Part shown: piece by piece, positions 1-9,115 of the stretch
How positions within the stretch are numbered: position 1 is the first letter of the stretch
Layout of the letters: the number at the start of each line of letters is the position of its first letter
From: Ancrocorticia sp052089425
GTDB lineage: Bacteria; Actinomycetota; Actinomycetes; Actinomycetales; Actinomycetaceae
Assembly (NCBI RefSeq): GCF_052089425.1
Contig: NZ_JBQCZW010000002.1
Coordinates: forward strand, 62,001 to 126,000
Direction of reading: 5' to 3'
Length of the DNA stretch: 64,000 nt
Made by a program: the position numbers and the translations under genes
Notes under the pieces: generated by a model
Told to the model about the DNA's origin: nothing
Database searches by the model: none
What the model saw: only the letters and a program-made list of their open reading frames with translations

Positions 1-387
1 CGGGTTTGAACCGTCGAAGGCTTCGATGCCGATGCTCGAGAAGAGCACGGGTACCTCGTATTCTTGCGCGAGTTCCAGCGTAGTAATCGTCTTGCGGTAG
101 AAGTCTTGGTACCTGTAGTTGAACAGGGGTGCGCCGCCGAAAATGATGAGGTCGGCTTGAGAAACTGACTCCTCTGCTGATTCGAGGAGTGCCCTGTCTC
201 CAGTACTCAGATACCTCTGGGTAATGATACCTGCAGCCCTGCTGCTAATGTTGTACTCTTCTTCGCCATAGCCAAGGTTCTTCATGACGGCATGAAGAAT
301 ACTGATAACGGAAGCCTCAATGATTTGGTCCCCGACGTTATCTGAATCTCGGTTAGTCAATAGCAAAATTTGCTTCTGGTTCGACAT
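1..387 (-). CDS. Polysaccharide pyruvyl transferase-like protein, N-terminal part (cut by window edge)
   Basis: The first 129 codons of a minus-strand gene run off the left edge of the window. The protein begins MSNQKQILLLTNRDSDNVGD, which is the opening beta-strand and N-x-GD loop usual in polysaccharide pyruvyl transferase (CsaB/WcaK-like) proteins. Further on it has the D-L-I-I-F-G-G-A-P-L segment that fits the next strand of the same fold. The start is the ATG at 387, with a purine-rich GAGGCAGG directly upstream. It follows the larger pyruvyltransferase-acyltransferase gene on the same strand, 178 bases away, so it probably acts on the same surface glycan. The catalytic C-terminal half is not visible, so a relative without pyruvyl activity is possible. 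Confidence 0.6.
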   Translation of the reverse strand, partial: MSNQKQILLLTNRDSDNVGDQIIEASVISILHAVMKNLGYGEEEYNISSRAAGIITQRYLSTGDRALLESAEESVSQADLIIFGGAPLFNYRYQDFYRKTITTLELAQEYEVPVLFSSIGIEAFDGSNP

Positions 388-565
388 CCTGCCTCAATTC
401 GTCTCAGTGCGTCCTGAACACGAAGTTAAGCCGGGCCCAATCATTCATTGCGAACCGCACGTAACCTCAGTGAGATTGTACTGGTGAAATCTGTGCGGAA
501 GAACGATGACTCGAATGAATGGCGCGCTAGAAGCACGTACATACTGGCCGGCACTGGGAGGGTGC

Positions 566-3010
566 CTACTTCGCCAGAAACCTACCGATCCGGCGCCTAG
601 CACGGACGAGCCCATTGGGTCTCGGTAGCGATATCACTGGAGGTTCATCATCCATGGTTGGATTCCAGAAGGACTCATTTGCCCGTTGACCCGAAGGAAC
701 GGTGTTCGTACCTGGCTCAGTCTTTGCCAACGTAGGGCGTTCCCAAGCAACGTTCTCACGGACAACCCGCGCGGGAGCGCCGGCAGCAACCACATTGTTT
801 GGGATGTCCTTCGTTACGATGCTTCGAAAACCAACGATCGAGCCGGAGCCGATCGTAACGCCACCTGATACGGCCGCGTGTTTGCCCAGCCACACGTGCT
901 CGCCGATCGTAATGTCACGTGCAGGGTTTGTCCGCGATCCCGTGACCGTGTCGTAAATGGCATGATCTTCATCAGTCGCGATCTCCACATTTGATGCGAG
1001 CATGCAATCGTTGCCGATAATGACTGACGCTCCTCCAGAAGCCCGAACAAGTGCTTTGGTTTCAGCACCAACGTTTGCTCCGATCCTGATAGAGGATTTC
1101 TCTCTAATCACTAAGTCGAAACGCAGTCCCGTACGCTTTTTTGTGGTCTCGGCAATACTGACAAAGCCTTCGTTTCCAGTGAATATGGCCGATAGCGAGC
1201 CAATCATGACCGGATTCGCAATTCTGAGCACATTGTTCGAGCCCTGGAACTGGATGTCGATGTTAGTCGAGATGGGTGGCCCATCGTATTCGATACGGTT
1301 TCCCTTTTGATCCTTGTATCGTTTGAGTACCCGAACGTGAGTGCGACTTTTGGCTTGGTCAGGCCCGTCCCCCGATCCAAGACCCTTGCCACCGTCCCAC
1401 TGCGCAACCAATACCGCCGCAGCGATTCTGTTGACAGGGAGATGCGGGATGACCGCACCGTCTTCCAGCACAGCCTTTCGGGCCTCGAGTTCCTTCCCAT
1501 TCACGTCCGATGCCTCGACAGAGCCATCTTCGAGGTACCAGAACCATCGGTTGTCAATCCGGAACCGGAGTGTCCAACCGGTGAAGTTTCGGTCCTTCGC
1601 TTGGAAAAGACTCTTCGGTATCTGGAACGAGCCGTCGTTTTGGACGGTCGTACCTCTCCATGTGTACTCCAAGCGATTGCTATCTAGCTGTTTGCTGCGC
1701 GGCATATTCTCTGTCGTTTGTACGATGACCGATGGCGATTGTGCTGCGCCGCTATGGAACAGTATCGGATAAGTCAAGCCGTATCGGTAGAGGTTCGCCC
1801 GCTCGATATCTTGTTCGGATTCTTCCTGAGTCCTCCTTTCGGCTTCACTAAGCGCCGTGAGAATAAAGTTGGAGGACCGCTGGCGCCCTTGGTCTAATGC
1901 AGTACGCGCAGAGGTATAGTCAATGGCTGAAGCAAAATCGCGGACGTCGTCGTCCATGTCAAATTGTTGCTCTTCTAAGCCAAAGCTGCGAAGAAAGCTG
2001 GGTACTTTCTGACCGTTCCTACTTCCAACGAAGAATAGTTTTTCAAAGAGCATCGAAAAACAGCAGCCATGGAAGGAGTTGGTGAACACGGCATCTGCAC
2101 TGCGGATATAGCCGAGCCACTCTTCCATTCCTACGTCGTACCGAGCGATATGCTTTACGTCAGGGTCCGTAACCTTGCCATACTTAAATGGCCGATCGGA
2201 CAGTTCGACAAAGGTCAGGTTATGAAGCTTGGCGTATTCGACCGCCTTGGCAATGGTGTCCTTGGATTGTTCCATGACGTAATACAGAAGGACATAACCT
2301 TGTTCACGCGGAGTCACGGCGAGCTCATCCCACAAGGTCCGATCGTGGAGGAGTACGGGATCGAGAACTAGTTCCGGGGAGGTATTCGTGTTGTCATCAA
2401 CGTAACTGCGAAAGTCATCTTCTCTAATGCTCACGGCATCGAATCGATCAACGTACTGTTTGAAGAGAGCAAGCTGGTCATCTGTCAAATCTCCAGAGGC
2501 GCCGCGGCTGGCAGCGTAGGCGATCTTCGCCTTACCATCGAATGCTTTGCTCCCCAAAAGGAATCCACGATCGAAAGTATGGCGCGGAATCGTCTGCCAA
2601 ATGACGTCGGTCACACAGATGTAACAGTCGAATCCAGGGTCACGTGTTTCCAACAAGTCAGAATCGTAGACTTCTTCGGTGAAAATCAGGTTCTCTTGAG
2701 CGAAATGCTCGAACTTATCGAGCCGCCTCTCACGTTCCTCTTCCGCGGTCCAGTAGCCCAAAGCCAGTTCCGCACGCTTCCTAATCGTTGCTGGGTCCTT
2801 CTTATTGCGGAGAGCGTCAAGGTATTGCTGTTTGGCGCCCTCAGCTGGATGCCGCATATCGAAATTGCCGTAGTAAGCGGGCTTGTAGTCAAGAATGGTT
2901 GACTCGTACCCGTGTTGCTTGAGGAATTGCTGGAAGGCATAGATGTGCAGATCGCATGCGAAGTTCAGGAACTTCGCATACTTGTTGATGCCGATAAGCC
3001 CGATCTTCAT
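566..3010 (-). CDS. Polysaccharide pyruvyl transferase fused to a hexapeptide-repeat acyltransferase
   Basis: This 814-residue protein appears to join two glycan-modifying enzymes. Residues about 1-400 form a polysaccharide pyruvyl transferase domain, starting MKIGLIGINKYAKF and including the family motif N-S-F-H-G near residue 310. After a poorly recognised middle region of about 220 residues, the C-terminal part is a left-handed beta-helix acetyltransferase with repeated [IV]-G-x-x units (IGEHVWLGKHAAVSGGVTIG) and the typical end GAPARVVRE. The family roles are adding ketal-linked pyruvate and O-acetyl (or N-acyl) groups to surface sugars. The start is ATG 3010, preceded by AAAGGTG; the open frame extends upstream but without a better ribosome site. 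It is transcribed divergently from the ATP-grasp operon across a 278-base regulatory gap. The fusion order is clear from the sequence; the sugar acceptor is unknown. Confidence 0.75.
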   Translation of the reverse strand: MKIGLIGINKYAKFLNFACDLHIYAFQQFLKQHGYESTILDYKPAYYGNFDMRHPAEGAKQQYLDALRNKKDPATIRKRAELALGYWTAEEERERRLDKFEHFAQENLIFTEEVYDSDLLETRDPGFDCYICVTDVIWQTIPRHTFDRGFLLGSKAFDGKAKIAYAASRGASGDLTDDQLALFKQYVDRFDAVSIREDDFRSYVDDNTNTSPELVLDPVLLHDRTLWDELAVTPREQGYVLLYYVMEQSKDTIAKAVEYAKLHNLTFVELSDRPFKYGKVTDPDVKHIARYDVGMEEWLGYIRSADAVFTNSFHGCCFSMLFEKLFFVGSRNGQKVPSFLRSFGLEEQQFDMDDDVRDFASAIDYTSARTALDQGRQRSSNFILTALSEAERRTQEESEQDIERANLYRYGLTYPILFHSGAAQSPSVIVQTTENMPRSKQLDSNRLEYTWRGTTVQNDGSFQIPKSLFQAKDRNFTGWTLRFRIDNRWFWYLEDGSVEASDVNGKELEARKAVLEDGAVIPHLPVNRIAAAVLVAQWDGGKGLGSGDGPDQAKSRTHVRVLKRYKDQKGNRIEYDGPPISTNIDIQFQGSNNVLRIANPVMIGSLSAIFTGNEGFVSIAETTKKRTGLRFDLVIREKSSIRIGANVGAETKALVRASGGASVIIGNDCMLASNVEIATDEDHAIYDTVTGSRTNPARDITIGEHVWLGKHAAVSGGVTIGSGSIVGFRSIVTKDIPNNVVAAGAPARVVRENVAWERPTLAKTEPGTNTVPSGQRANESFWNPTMDDEPPVISLPRPNGLVRARRRIGRFLAK

Positions 3011-3127
3011 CTGGCACCTTTCGATGTGGGTGTTGTACCTACGACCCAAAGGATTGTACAGGTTATTGCCTAGGTGTCGCTTAGCCCAATGATCACGGCA
3101 GCTATTGTGTGTCAACCCTTCAGCGCG

Positions 3128-3190
3128 AGTTCACCCGGCTTCAACGAGAGTTCACCCTTCTTCAACATCAGTTCACTCGTTGGATGTTAT
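3128..3190. repeat. Three 21-bp tandem repeats in the divergent promoter region
   Basis: The motif AGTTCAC recurs at 3128, 3149 and 3170, exactly 21 bases apart. The first two units also share CTTCAAC; the third is diverged after its first eight bases. A 21-bp period equals two helical turns, so a regulator could bind the same DNA face three times. The block lies between the divergent pyruvyltransferase (start 3010) and the ATP-grasp operon (start 3289). A perfect minus-strand TTGACA (3110-3115) lies just beside it, but its -10 partner is weak. Confidence 0.6.
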
Positions 3191-3205
3191 TGATTCGATA
3201 TCGTA

Positions 3206-3224
3206 CGGTAACATTGCGGTAACA
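3206..3224. promoter_or_regulatory. Paired CGGTAACA boxes, 11 bp apart
   Basis: CGGTAACA occurs at 3206-3213 and again at 3217-3224, an 11-base spacing equal to one helical turn. The pair lies 65-83 bases upstream of the first gene of the surface-polymer operon, just downstream of the 21-bp repeats. It could be a second operator or an activator site. No convincing -10 hexamer could be assigned. Confidence 0.35.
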
Positions 3225-3288
3225 CAATGGTGCAATGCGCCTGTGGTAAACGAAAAGGCTGCCCTACAAGGCATTCCTCTCGTGCTTG

Positions 3289-6200
3289 ATGGCGAGCGTG
3301 AACCACGAAAATCTGTCAGATTGTTGCCGAGTTCTGGAGGGAATCGGTTTGCAGGCACCGCAACAGGCAAACATGGGGACAACTGCGCTCTTGCGCCGTA
3401 TTCACGCCGATGACGTGGTGCATGCCGCGAAGATGGCGAACCTACTTCGGCAGGGCTTTACTAGGAGCGGGGCTTGCCAGTACTTGCTGGACGGCGATGT
3501 AGCGGGGGAGAAGCCCGACAAGAGCGCTCGCAGCACGGCGGGGAACGTGATCTCTCGCCACGACTTCTATCTACTGGACCCGCTTAACGGTAGAGAGCGC
3601 TGGCTCTCCAGCAGACTCGGCGCGCACAGGACATGGTCAAGCCAGCTCCTCCCGCCCCTGTACTGCTCCATCGCTTCCCGTGACGGCGCTCTTGAGGTGA
3701 CGCGGCTGAGCCATGTTCTGGACGGGCTGTCCCGGAGCATGGATGGTGTTCTGGCGTTGATCGAATCCAGAAGAATCGTGAGGTTGTGGCCGGATTCGTG
3801 GGATCGTGGCCCGGGCTATTGGCTGACCCACGACGGGCGAACGTACGGAATTGATGGCCAGCCGGCCAACGCCAAAGAAATCGTTGCTTTCATCGACGAA
3901 CTGGCGCACAAAGCGGGCCGGCTCGTCCTGTCACAGGGCGACGATCCCGCCGCACAGATGGGTAGCCAGCTAGGATACTCGGACGCAGTTGTTCGCTTCT
4001 ACCTTGCCAAGGACGAATCGAAGGCTCGCGTTGTTGATGCTTTCCTCCTTGCGGGAGATTCACTACGCCGCTCAGATAGCGCGATCTTGGCACATGATGA
4101 TCACTGGGCGGGCACGCGGTTTGCGGCTGAGTTGCAGGTGGATCTCGCTACATCGGAGATCATGGGCCGGACCCCTCAAGAAGAGACGAATCCCAAGCTC
4201 CTTGGACTCGATCACGCTGTTGCAGGCATTGAAACGGCCCTCTCGGATGAGGATCTCCGCTTCCGCTTCATCTCCGTGGATGTTGCGCTCACATCGGATG
4301 GGTACAGGGTGGAGGACGTTGCGCGGGCGCCGAGGTATCCGCGCACGGTGCCCTTCTCCGCGCAAGCCACCGAGTTTCTCCTCCCACGACGTCAGGAGAA
4401 GCGCGCCGAACTGGCAAAACGGCCAAGTACCGCAGCCCGCGCCGCCGCGAAGGTTGGCAACAAGGCGGGAAGGTTCGGCCGAAGGCTCACTGCGTTCCAG
4501 CTGCGCTCAACCGGGTTTACCGGCCGCATGGCGCGATCTTGGGTCAGGCAACTTGAGCAGGATTGGCATAAGGACGACGAGTTTTCGGGCGCCTTCCGCC
4601 GGGATGCGCATCGCATGGGCTACATGCCCACTACGCTGGCGCGATTCAATATCTCGAAACTTAACGCCCATGAGTACATCTCGGAGAAAGACTACCGATA
4701 CGTCCAGCCACTGAACGGCAAGTACGCAAAGTGGGTTCGGGATAGGGCATCGGTGCGTGAGATTTTCAAGCCGTACTCTGAGTTCTTCGAATCGGCTCAC
4801 TACCAGTTCTTGTGGCGCGATGGCGAACTTCAGATCCTTCCGCTGTCCGAAGATTCCCGTGAATACCCCGCCACGGCAGATGGCATCGGCGCCTTCCTCG
4901 CAAGCACAGGGCGCGAGCTTGCTGCCGTATCCTCCGCCTACACGGGCAGAACACGCCTTGCCATCAGCTTCACGGATTCCCACTTCGTTGTTGATAATCG
5001 CCGCTACACCAGCGATGAGTTCCAGGAACTCATGCGTGCTCGCGCGAGGCGCCGCCCCATGGTCATCATCGAACCGGTGGCACCGGACGAAACCCTGTCC
5101 CAGCAGTTCCCGGAAGCCACGAGTGACCTCCGGATCGTCATGATGAACGCGGATGGTGCCTCCCCGCAGGTTGCCGAAGCCTTCGTTGCCGTGACGCAGC
5201 ATGTGAACATCAATGATGTGGCAGCGGCCGCATCGCACGCGGGCCCGGCTGTCGAACTGGCCACCAACCCCAGCCTTCTCGAAGCCGAGATCGCGCTGCA
5301 GCAAGAAGCTGATGATGACGATGCGCTCTCCGGTCCAACGTCTCAAGACTGGCGGGAAATCGCGGCTGATATAGCCGAAGAAGGTGTAGCTGCACAAGAT
5401 TCTCGTGTCACATTCCTGTCCCGGATCGATACTCAGAGCGGCGAATACCGCGGCGCTCGGGCCGTGATAGATCAGCGCCTGTATTCGTTTGATGTTGATC
5501 CTCTCAGCGGCAACGCTTTCGCTGGCAAGGTCAGGCAGTGGGAGGCCATCACCCAGCAACTCACCGCGATGTGCCGGTTTGCTCCGCAGCTTGAATTCGT
5601 GGAGTTCACATTGGTGCCTCAAGGCGATTCCTTCGCTATCACGCGGGTTTCGGCGATGCCCGATTACGGGTACGTGTTCCCTTTCCAGCCGCACACGGTT
5701 GAGTTCCTGCAGGACAGGGTGGGACGCAAGAAGGCGGAGATGAGCGACGCCGCGAAGCGCGTGGGGAAGTGGCTGCACAACGCCAAGCTCAGGATCCGCA
5801 GAAGCTTTGGTCAGGCCCTCTACCCCAAGGGTCTCGTTCCCTACCAGTCCGTCCGATGGATTGGTGATGTCATGCGGGATGTCCGGGAGCCGAACGGGAT
5901 TCCTCTGCGCAAGAAGCTGTGGGCCTACCGCAACGGATTGCTTTCCTACCGGATCACGCAGTACGGCATCACGAAGGAGAATCGGGAGGAGTTCATCTCC
6001 GATCTCGAGTATCGCTGGTTGCGCCACATCAACAAGAAGTACAAGTACTGGCTGGAGGATAAGATCTCCATCAAGTACGTGGCTTCCCAGTTCAATGAGT
6101 GTTTCCCGGCCTACTACTACTTCACCAGCTTGCATGACGGCGAGAACAAGGTCATCCCGATGATGGATTGCCCGGAGGGCTTCGGGGCAAGTTTCGATGA

Positions 6201-6936
6201 GATTTTGCGGCTAGCGCGCGAACGAGGGGTGCTTGCGCTTAAGCCCGACGAGGGTTCCCACGGGGATGGCTTTTATCGTTTAGATTTTGACGACGACGGA
6301 TACTCGCTCAATGGCGAAGCGGCAACGCAGGCTGATGTCGTGGCTATCTTGGCCGACCCGTCCAACCAGTACCTGATCACCGAGTTCATTCAAACCCACC
6401 CTGATCTTGCCCAGATCTATCCAAAGGCGGTGAACACAATCCGAATGATCGTGTTCAAACGCGATGGAGTGACCCCGCAGATTGGCACCGCCTACTTCCG
6501 GATCGGGACCGAGGCCTCGGGGTTTGTGGACAATACGGCTCAGGGCGGCATGCTGGCGCAGATCGATATTGATACAGGCGAATTCGGGAACGCTCAGGTT
6601 CTGAGGGATGGGTATGTGCAGCCGTGCCCCGTTCATCCAGATAGCGGAGTCCTCATTGAGGGCGTTATCCCGGATTGGCAGTCCGTGAAGTCAACGGTTC
6701 TCCAGATCGCCGAATCAATGCAGCAGCTGGAGTTTCTTGGCTTCGATCTGGCGATTACGCCCGATGGGATCAAGCTGCCAGAGATCAACCGTTCTCCCGA
6801 TTACCCGCGTATCCAGAAGCTGACGCCGGAGACCATCGAGTATTTGCTCTACAAGGTGGAACAGAAGAAACGGGCCACGGGCTATTACCATCGGCGCCGG
6901 GCGATCATCGATTTGCCGCCACGTGGAGGTGCCTGA
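3289..6936 (+). CDS. Triplicated sugar-transfer-associated ATP-grasp protein (one intact, two degenerate modules)
   Basis: This 1215-residue protein contains three homologous modules of the sugar-transfer-associated ATP-grasp type (ATPgrasp_ST), at about residues 25-365, 400-815 and 840-1200. Each has a lead-in with a D/Q-P/x-L-N-G/K-x-x-x-x-W-like segment, then the ATP-grasp core and an ending like P-D-Y-P. Only module 3 keeps the expected catalytic residues: K985 in LALKPDEG, and E1165 and N1167 in the metal-binding EIN motif. At the matching places module 1 has W167, D343 and A345; module 2 has S560, R786 and S788. The family links a carboxylate to an amine or hydroxyl using ATP, in glycan loci. 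The start is uncertain: TTG 3286, ATG 3289 and GTG 3298 are close together and none has a strong ribosome site. The stop overlaps the next start (TGATG), showing translational coupling. Confidence 0.75.
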   Translation: MASVNHENLSDCCRVLEGIGLQAPQQANMGTTALLRRIHADDVVHAAKMANLLRQGFTRSGACQYLLDGDVAGEKPDKSARSTAGNVISRHDFYLLDPLNGRERWLSSRLGAHRTWSSQLLPPLYCSIASRDGALEVTRLSHVLDGLSRSMDGVLALIESRRIVRLWPDSWDRGPGYWLTHDGRTYGIDGQPANAKEIVAFIDELAHKAGRLVLSQGDDPAAQMGSQLGYSDAVVRFYLAKDESKARVVDAFLLAGDSLRRSDSAILAHDDHWAGTRFAAELQVDLATSEIMGRTPQEETNPKLLGLDHAVAGIETALSDEDLRFRFISVDVALTSDGYRVEDVARAPRYPRTVPFSAQATEFLLPRRQEKRAELAKRPSTAARAAAKVGNKAGRFGRRLTAFQLRSTGFTGRMARSWVRQLEQDWHKDDEFSGAFRRDAHRMGYMPTTLARFNISKLNAHEYISEKDYRYVQPLNGKYAKWVRDRASVREIFKPYSEFFESAHYQFLWRDGELQILPLSEDSREYPATADGIGAFLASTGRELAAVSSAYTGRTRLAISFTDSHFVVDNRRYTSDEFQELMRARARRRPMVIIEPVAPDETLSQQFPEATSDLRIVMMNADGASPQVAEAFVAVTQHVNINDVAAAASHAGPAVELATNPSLLEAEIALQQEADDDDALSGPTSQDWREIAADIAEEGVAAQDSRVTFLSRIDTQSGEYRGARAVIDQRLYSFDVDPLSGNAFAGKVRQWEAITQQLTAMCRFAPQLEFVEFTLVPQGDSFAITRVSAMPDYGYVFPFQPHTVEFLQDRVGRKKAEMSDAAKRVGKWLHNAKLRIRRSFGQALYPKGLVPYQSVRWIGDVMRDVREPNGIPLRKKLWAYRNGLLSYRITQYGITKENREEFISDLEYRWLRHINKKYKYWLEDKISIKYVASQFNECFPAYYYFTSLHDGENKVIPMMDCPEGFGASFDEILRLARERGVLALKPDEGSHGDGFYRLDFDDDGYSLNGEAATQADVVAILADPSNQYLITEFIQTHPDLAQIYPKAVNTIRMIVFKRDGVTPQIGTAYFRIGTEASGFVDNTAQGGMLAQIDIDTGEFGNAQVLRDGYVQPCPVHPDSGVLIEGVIPDWQSVKSTVLQIAESMQQLEFLGFDLAITPDGIKLPEINRSPDYPRIQKLTPETIEYLLYKVEQKKRATGYYHRRRAIIDLPPRGGA

Positions 6937-8072
6937 TGAGCATTCCAGCGGTTGTCGCGGCAGGTACTCGCGCAGTGATGCGAGCCGTATATGCGCCAAT
7001 GAAGAGATTCTGCAGGACCGATCCGTGCAAGGTTGTATTGATCAGCAGGCAGTCTGACCACCTCTCCATCGATTTCGAGCTGACGCTACAGGAAATCACA
7101 TCGCGCCTTCCCGAGGCCAAGACGGTCGTGATCACGAAACGCCTTGAAAAGAGTTGGCGCTCGGCTCTCGGATTCTTCTGGGCACAGATCGCGAGTCTGT
7201 ACCATCTGGCAACGGCGCAGGTGGCGCTCCTCGAATCGTACTGGCCCGCCGTTTCGGCCGTAGAGCATAAGGAGGAACTGACGGTTTTCCAGCTGTGGCA
7301 TTCCCTCGGCAAGATCAAGAAGTCGGGCCGCCAAACTGTTGGTCAGCAACAGGGATGGTCAGCAAGCGTTGCCAACGAACTGCGGATGCATCACGGCTAC
7401 GATTTCGTGGTTGCTGGCGCAGAAGCGTGGAACCCGGCGTACCGCGCCTCCTTTGGAATCGCTGAGCACCAGATCCTCAACATCGGATTGCCACGTGCGG
7501 ATTATCTGATCAACCACCATGAAAGAGCCAGCCGGGCCGTTTTCCAGAGTTACCCGGAGCTGAACGATGGCAAGCCCATCGTCTTATACGCTCCAACGTT
7601 CAGGCGAACAGGCGGGGCGAGCACTGGGGCGAAGAACGTGCTTGCTGATATTGATACCACCGAGTTCCACCTTGTTGTGAAAGGGCACGCGAACCAGCCG
7701 CTTCTGGCTTCCCACTCCAGCGTTATCGAGTGCTCGGAATTCACTGGAATGGAGCTGCTGGCCGTTGCGGATATGCTCATCACCGATTACTCGGCGATCG
7801 CCGTTGAGGCTGCGTTGATTGGGTTGAAAACCATCTATTACCTCTTCGATTACGAAGAGTACAGCCAACAGAACGGACTTAATCTGGACTTGCCGGCTGA
7901 GTTTCCTGAGCTCGTTGCCTTCACTCAGGAAGAACTTGAAGACAAGCTGGCCAGCGCGTACCCATACGAAGCACTTGAGCGGTACCAGCAGAAATACCTG
8001 TTCGAAGATCCCGGGCATTCCACTGCAGATCTTGTGAACATACTGGAGGAGAAGGGGCAGTTATGCCGGTAG
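6936..8072 (+). CDS. CDP-glycerol:polyglycerophosphate glycerophosphotransferase family enzyme
   Basis: This 378-residue protein is of the TagF/TagB family, which moves glycerol-phosphate (or ribitol-phosphate) from a CDP-activated donor onto a teichoic-acid-type chain at the inner membrane face. It shows the family motifs in order: Q-L-W-H-S-L-G-K-I-K (donor-site histidine), N-I-G-L-P-R-A-D, V-L-Y-A-P-T-F-R-R, V-V-K-G-H, and I-T-D-Y-S-A-I-A-V-E-A, followed by the Y-Y-L-F-D-Y segment. The open frame begins further upstream, but the true start is the ATG at 6936, which overlaps the preceding stop and follows GTGGAGGT. Its short length suggests a single catalytic domain without the membrane-anchoring N-terminal part of TagF. 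Together with the TagD-like fusion at 17148 it implies a polyol-phosphate polymer. Whether the polyol is glycerol or something else cannot be told. Confidence 0.85.
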   Translation: MSIPAVVAAGTRAVMRAVYAPMKRFCRTDPCKVVLISRQSDHLSIDFELTLQEITSRLPEAKTVVITKRLEKSWRSALGFFWAQIASLYHLATAQVALLESYWPAVSAVEHKEELTVFQLWHSLGKIKKSGRQTVGQQQGWSASVANELRMHHGYDFVVAGAEAWNPAYRASFGIAEHQILNIGLPRADYLINHHERASRAVFQSYPELNDGKPIVLYAPTFRRTGGASTGAKNVLADIDTTEFHLVVKGHANQPLLASHSSVIECSEFTGMELLAVADMLITDYSAIAVEAALIGLKTIYYLFDYEEYSQQNGLNLDLPAEFPELVAFTQEELEDKLASAYPYEALERYQQKYLFEDPGHSTADLVNILEEKGQLCR

Positions 8073-9115
8073 CGGTGAAGAAGACGGTCAAGTTCTTGAA
8101 GTTGACCTATCTGTGGGTTGTCCGAATTCTCTTCGCATCAAACCACTTCAACGTGCCGTTCTGGCGGCGGCTGCATCTGGCCATTGTCGGTGGATTCGTA
8201 CCGGACCAGTACGTTCTCTATGATCTGAAGCATCGGCCAAAATCGGCCTACCTCTCAGAGTTTGATTGGTACCGTTCACGCTTCATTAATGACCCCTTTA
8301 ACCCAATGCTCAACAATAAGATTGTGTGCGCTGAGGTGATGAAGGATGATGCTCTGGTTCCCGAAACCCTGTTCATCAAGAACAAGGGCCGCTACGTGTC
8401 CTACGCAGATCGCAAGCGTTTGTCCAACGTGGACGGCGCGATGGATGCGCTGAAAGAAGCCGGGTCCGTTTTCATGAAGCCGATCGGAGCTGGCAAGGGC
8501 AAGGGAGTCCACCGGTTAGATTTCCGCGATGGCCAGACATATCTAGACGAAACGGCCACGCCGCCTTCTGATATCAAGGCGCTGCTGCGCAAACAAGATG
8601 GCTGGTTCTTCTGCCGCTGCATCGAACAGCATCCGGGCCTTGCAAAGATCTATGACAAAACATCCAACACGATCCGGTTGATTACTTTGCGTGATCCGGA
8701 AAACGGCAAATTCAAGGTGTTCTTTGCCGTTCTGCGCATTGGGACGGCGAAGACTGTCCCGATCGATAACGGAAGCGTTGGCGGCCTCGTCGCCAAGATT
8801 GACTTGGACACGGGTACGTTATCCGAGGCCCGCTCATTGTGGGCCCAGACTGTTCATCCAGTACATCCCAACTCGGCCGCACCGATCGAGGGGGTCCAGA
8901 TCCCTCAGTGGGAGGAACTGAAGGCACAGATGGTGGAACTGGCTGAGCGGTTCCCGTTCCTTCAGTTCGTGGCATGGGACATTCTCTTGGCGCAGGAAGG
9001 CCCTTACATCATTGAGGCGAACACATCATCGGGAGTGAACATCATCCAGATCTGGGGCCCGCAGCGGCAAAACGAACTTGGTGACTTCTACCGCGCTCAT
9101 GGAGTGATTCACTGA
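8063..9115 (+). CDS. Sugar-transfer-associated ATP-grasp protein (single module)
   Basis: This 350-residue protein is a single-copy relative of the third module of the gene at 3289. It has the lysine loop F-M-K-P-I-G-A-G-K-G-K-G, the R-C-I-E-Q-H-P segment, S-N-T-I-R-L-I-T, an inner I-D-N-G-S-V-G-G-L loop and the metal-binding I-I-E-A-N near its end, so it looks catalytically complete. The family (ATPgrasp_ST) is found in glycan loci and is thought to join a carboxylic acid to a sugar or lipid-linked acceptor. It overlaps the upstream gene by 10 bases, with GGAGGAGAAGGGG as ribosome site, and its own stop overlaps the next start (TGATG). The two ATP-grasp genes flanking a glycerophosphotransferase suggest successive modification of the same polymer. 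The substrate is unknown. Confidence 0.8.
   Translation: MPVAVKKTVKFLKLTYLWVVRILFASNHFNVPFWRRLHLAIVGGFVPDQYVLYDLKHRPKSAYLSEFDWYRSRFINDPFNPMLNNKIVCAEVMKDDALVPETLFIKNKGRYVSYADRKRLSNVDGAMDALKEAGSVFMKPIGAGKGKGVHRLDFRDGQTYLDETATPPSDIKALLRKQDGWFFCRCIEQHPGLAKIYDKTSNTIRLITLRDPENGKFKVFFAVLRIGTAKTVPIDNGSVGGLVAKIDLDTGTLSEARSLWAQTVHPVHPNSAAPIEGVQIPQWEELKAQMVELAERFPFLQFVAWDILLAQEGPYIIEANTSSGVNIIQIWGPQRQNELGDFYRAHGVIH

Noticed and set aside
4507..6135. 542-codon minus-strand open frame inside the triplicated ATP-grasp gene
   Set aside because: It is a compositional shadow. The plus-strand protein has clear modules and motifs, while the antisense frame has no recognisable domain or ribosome site.
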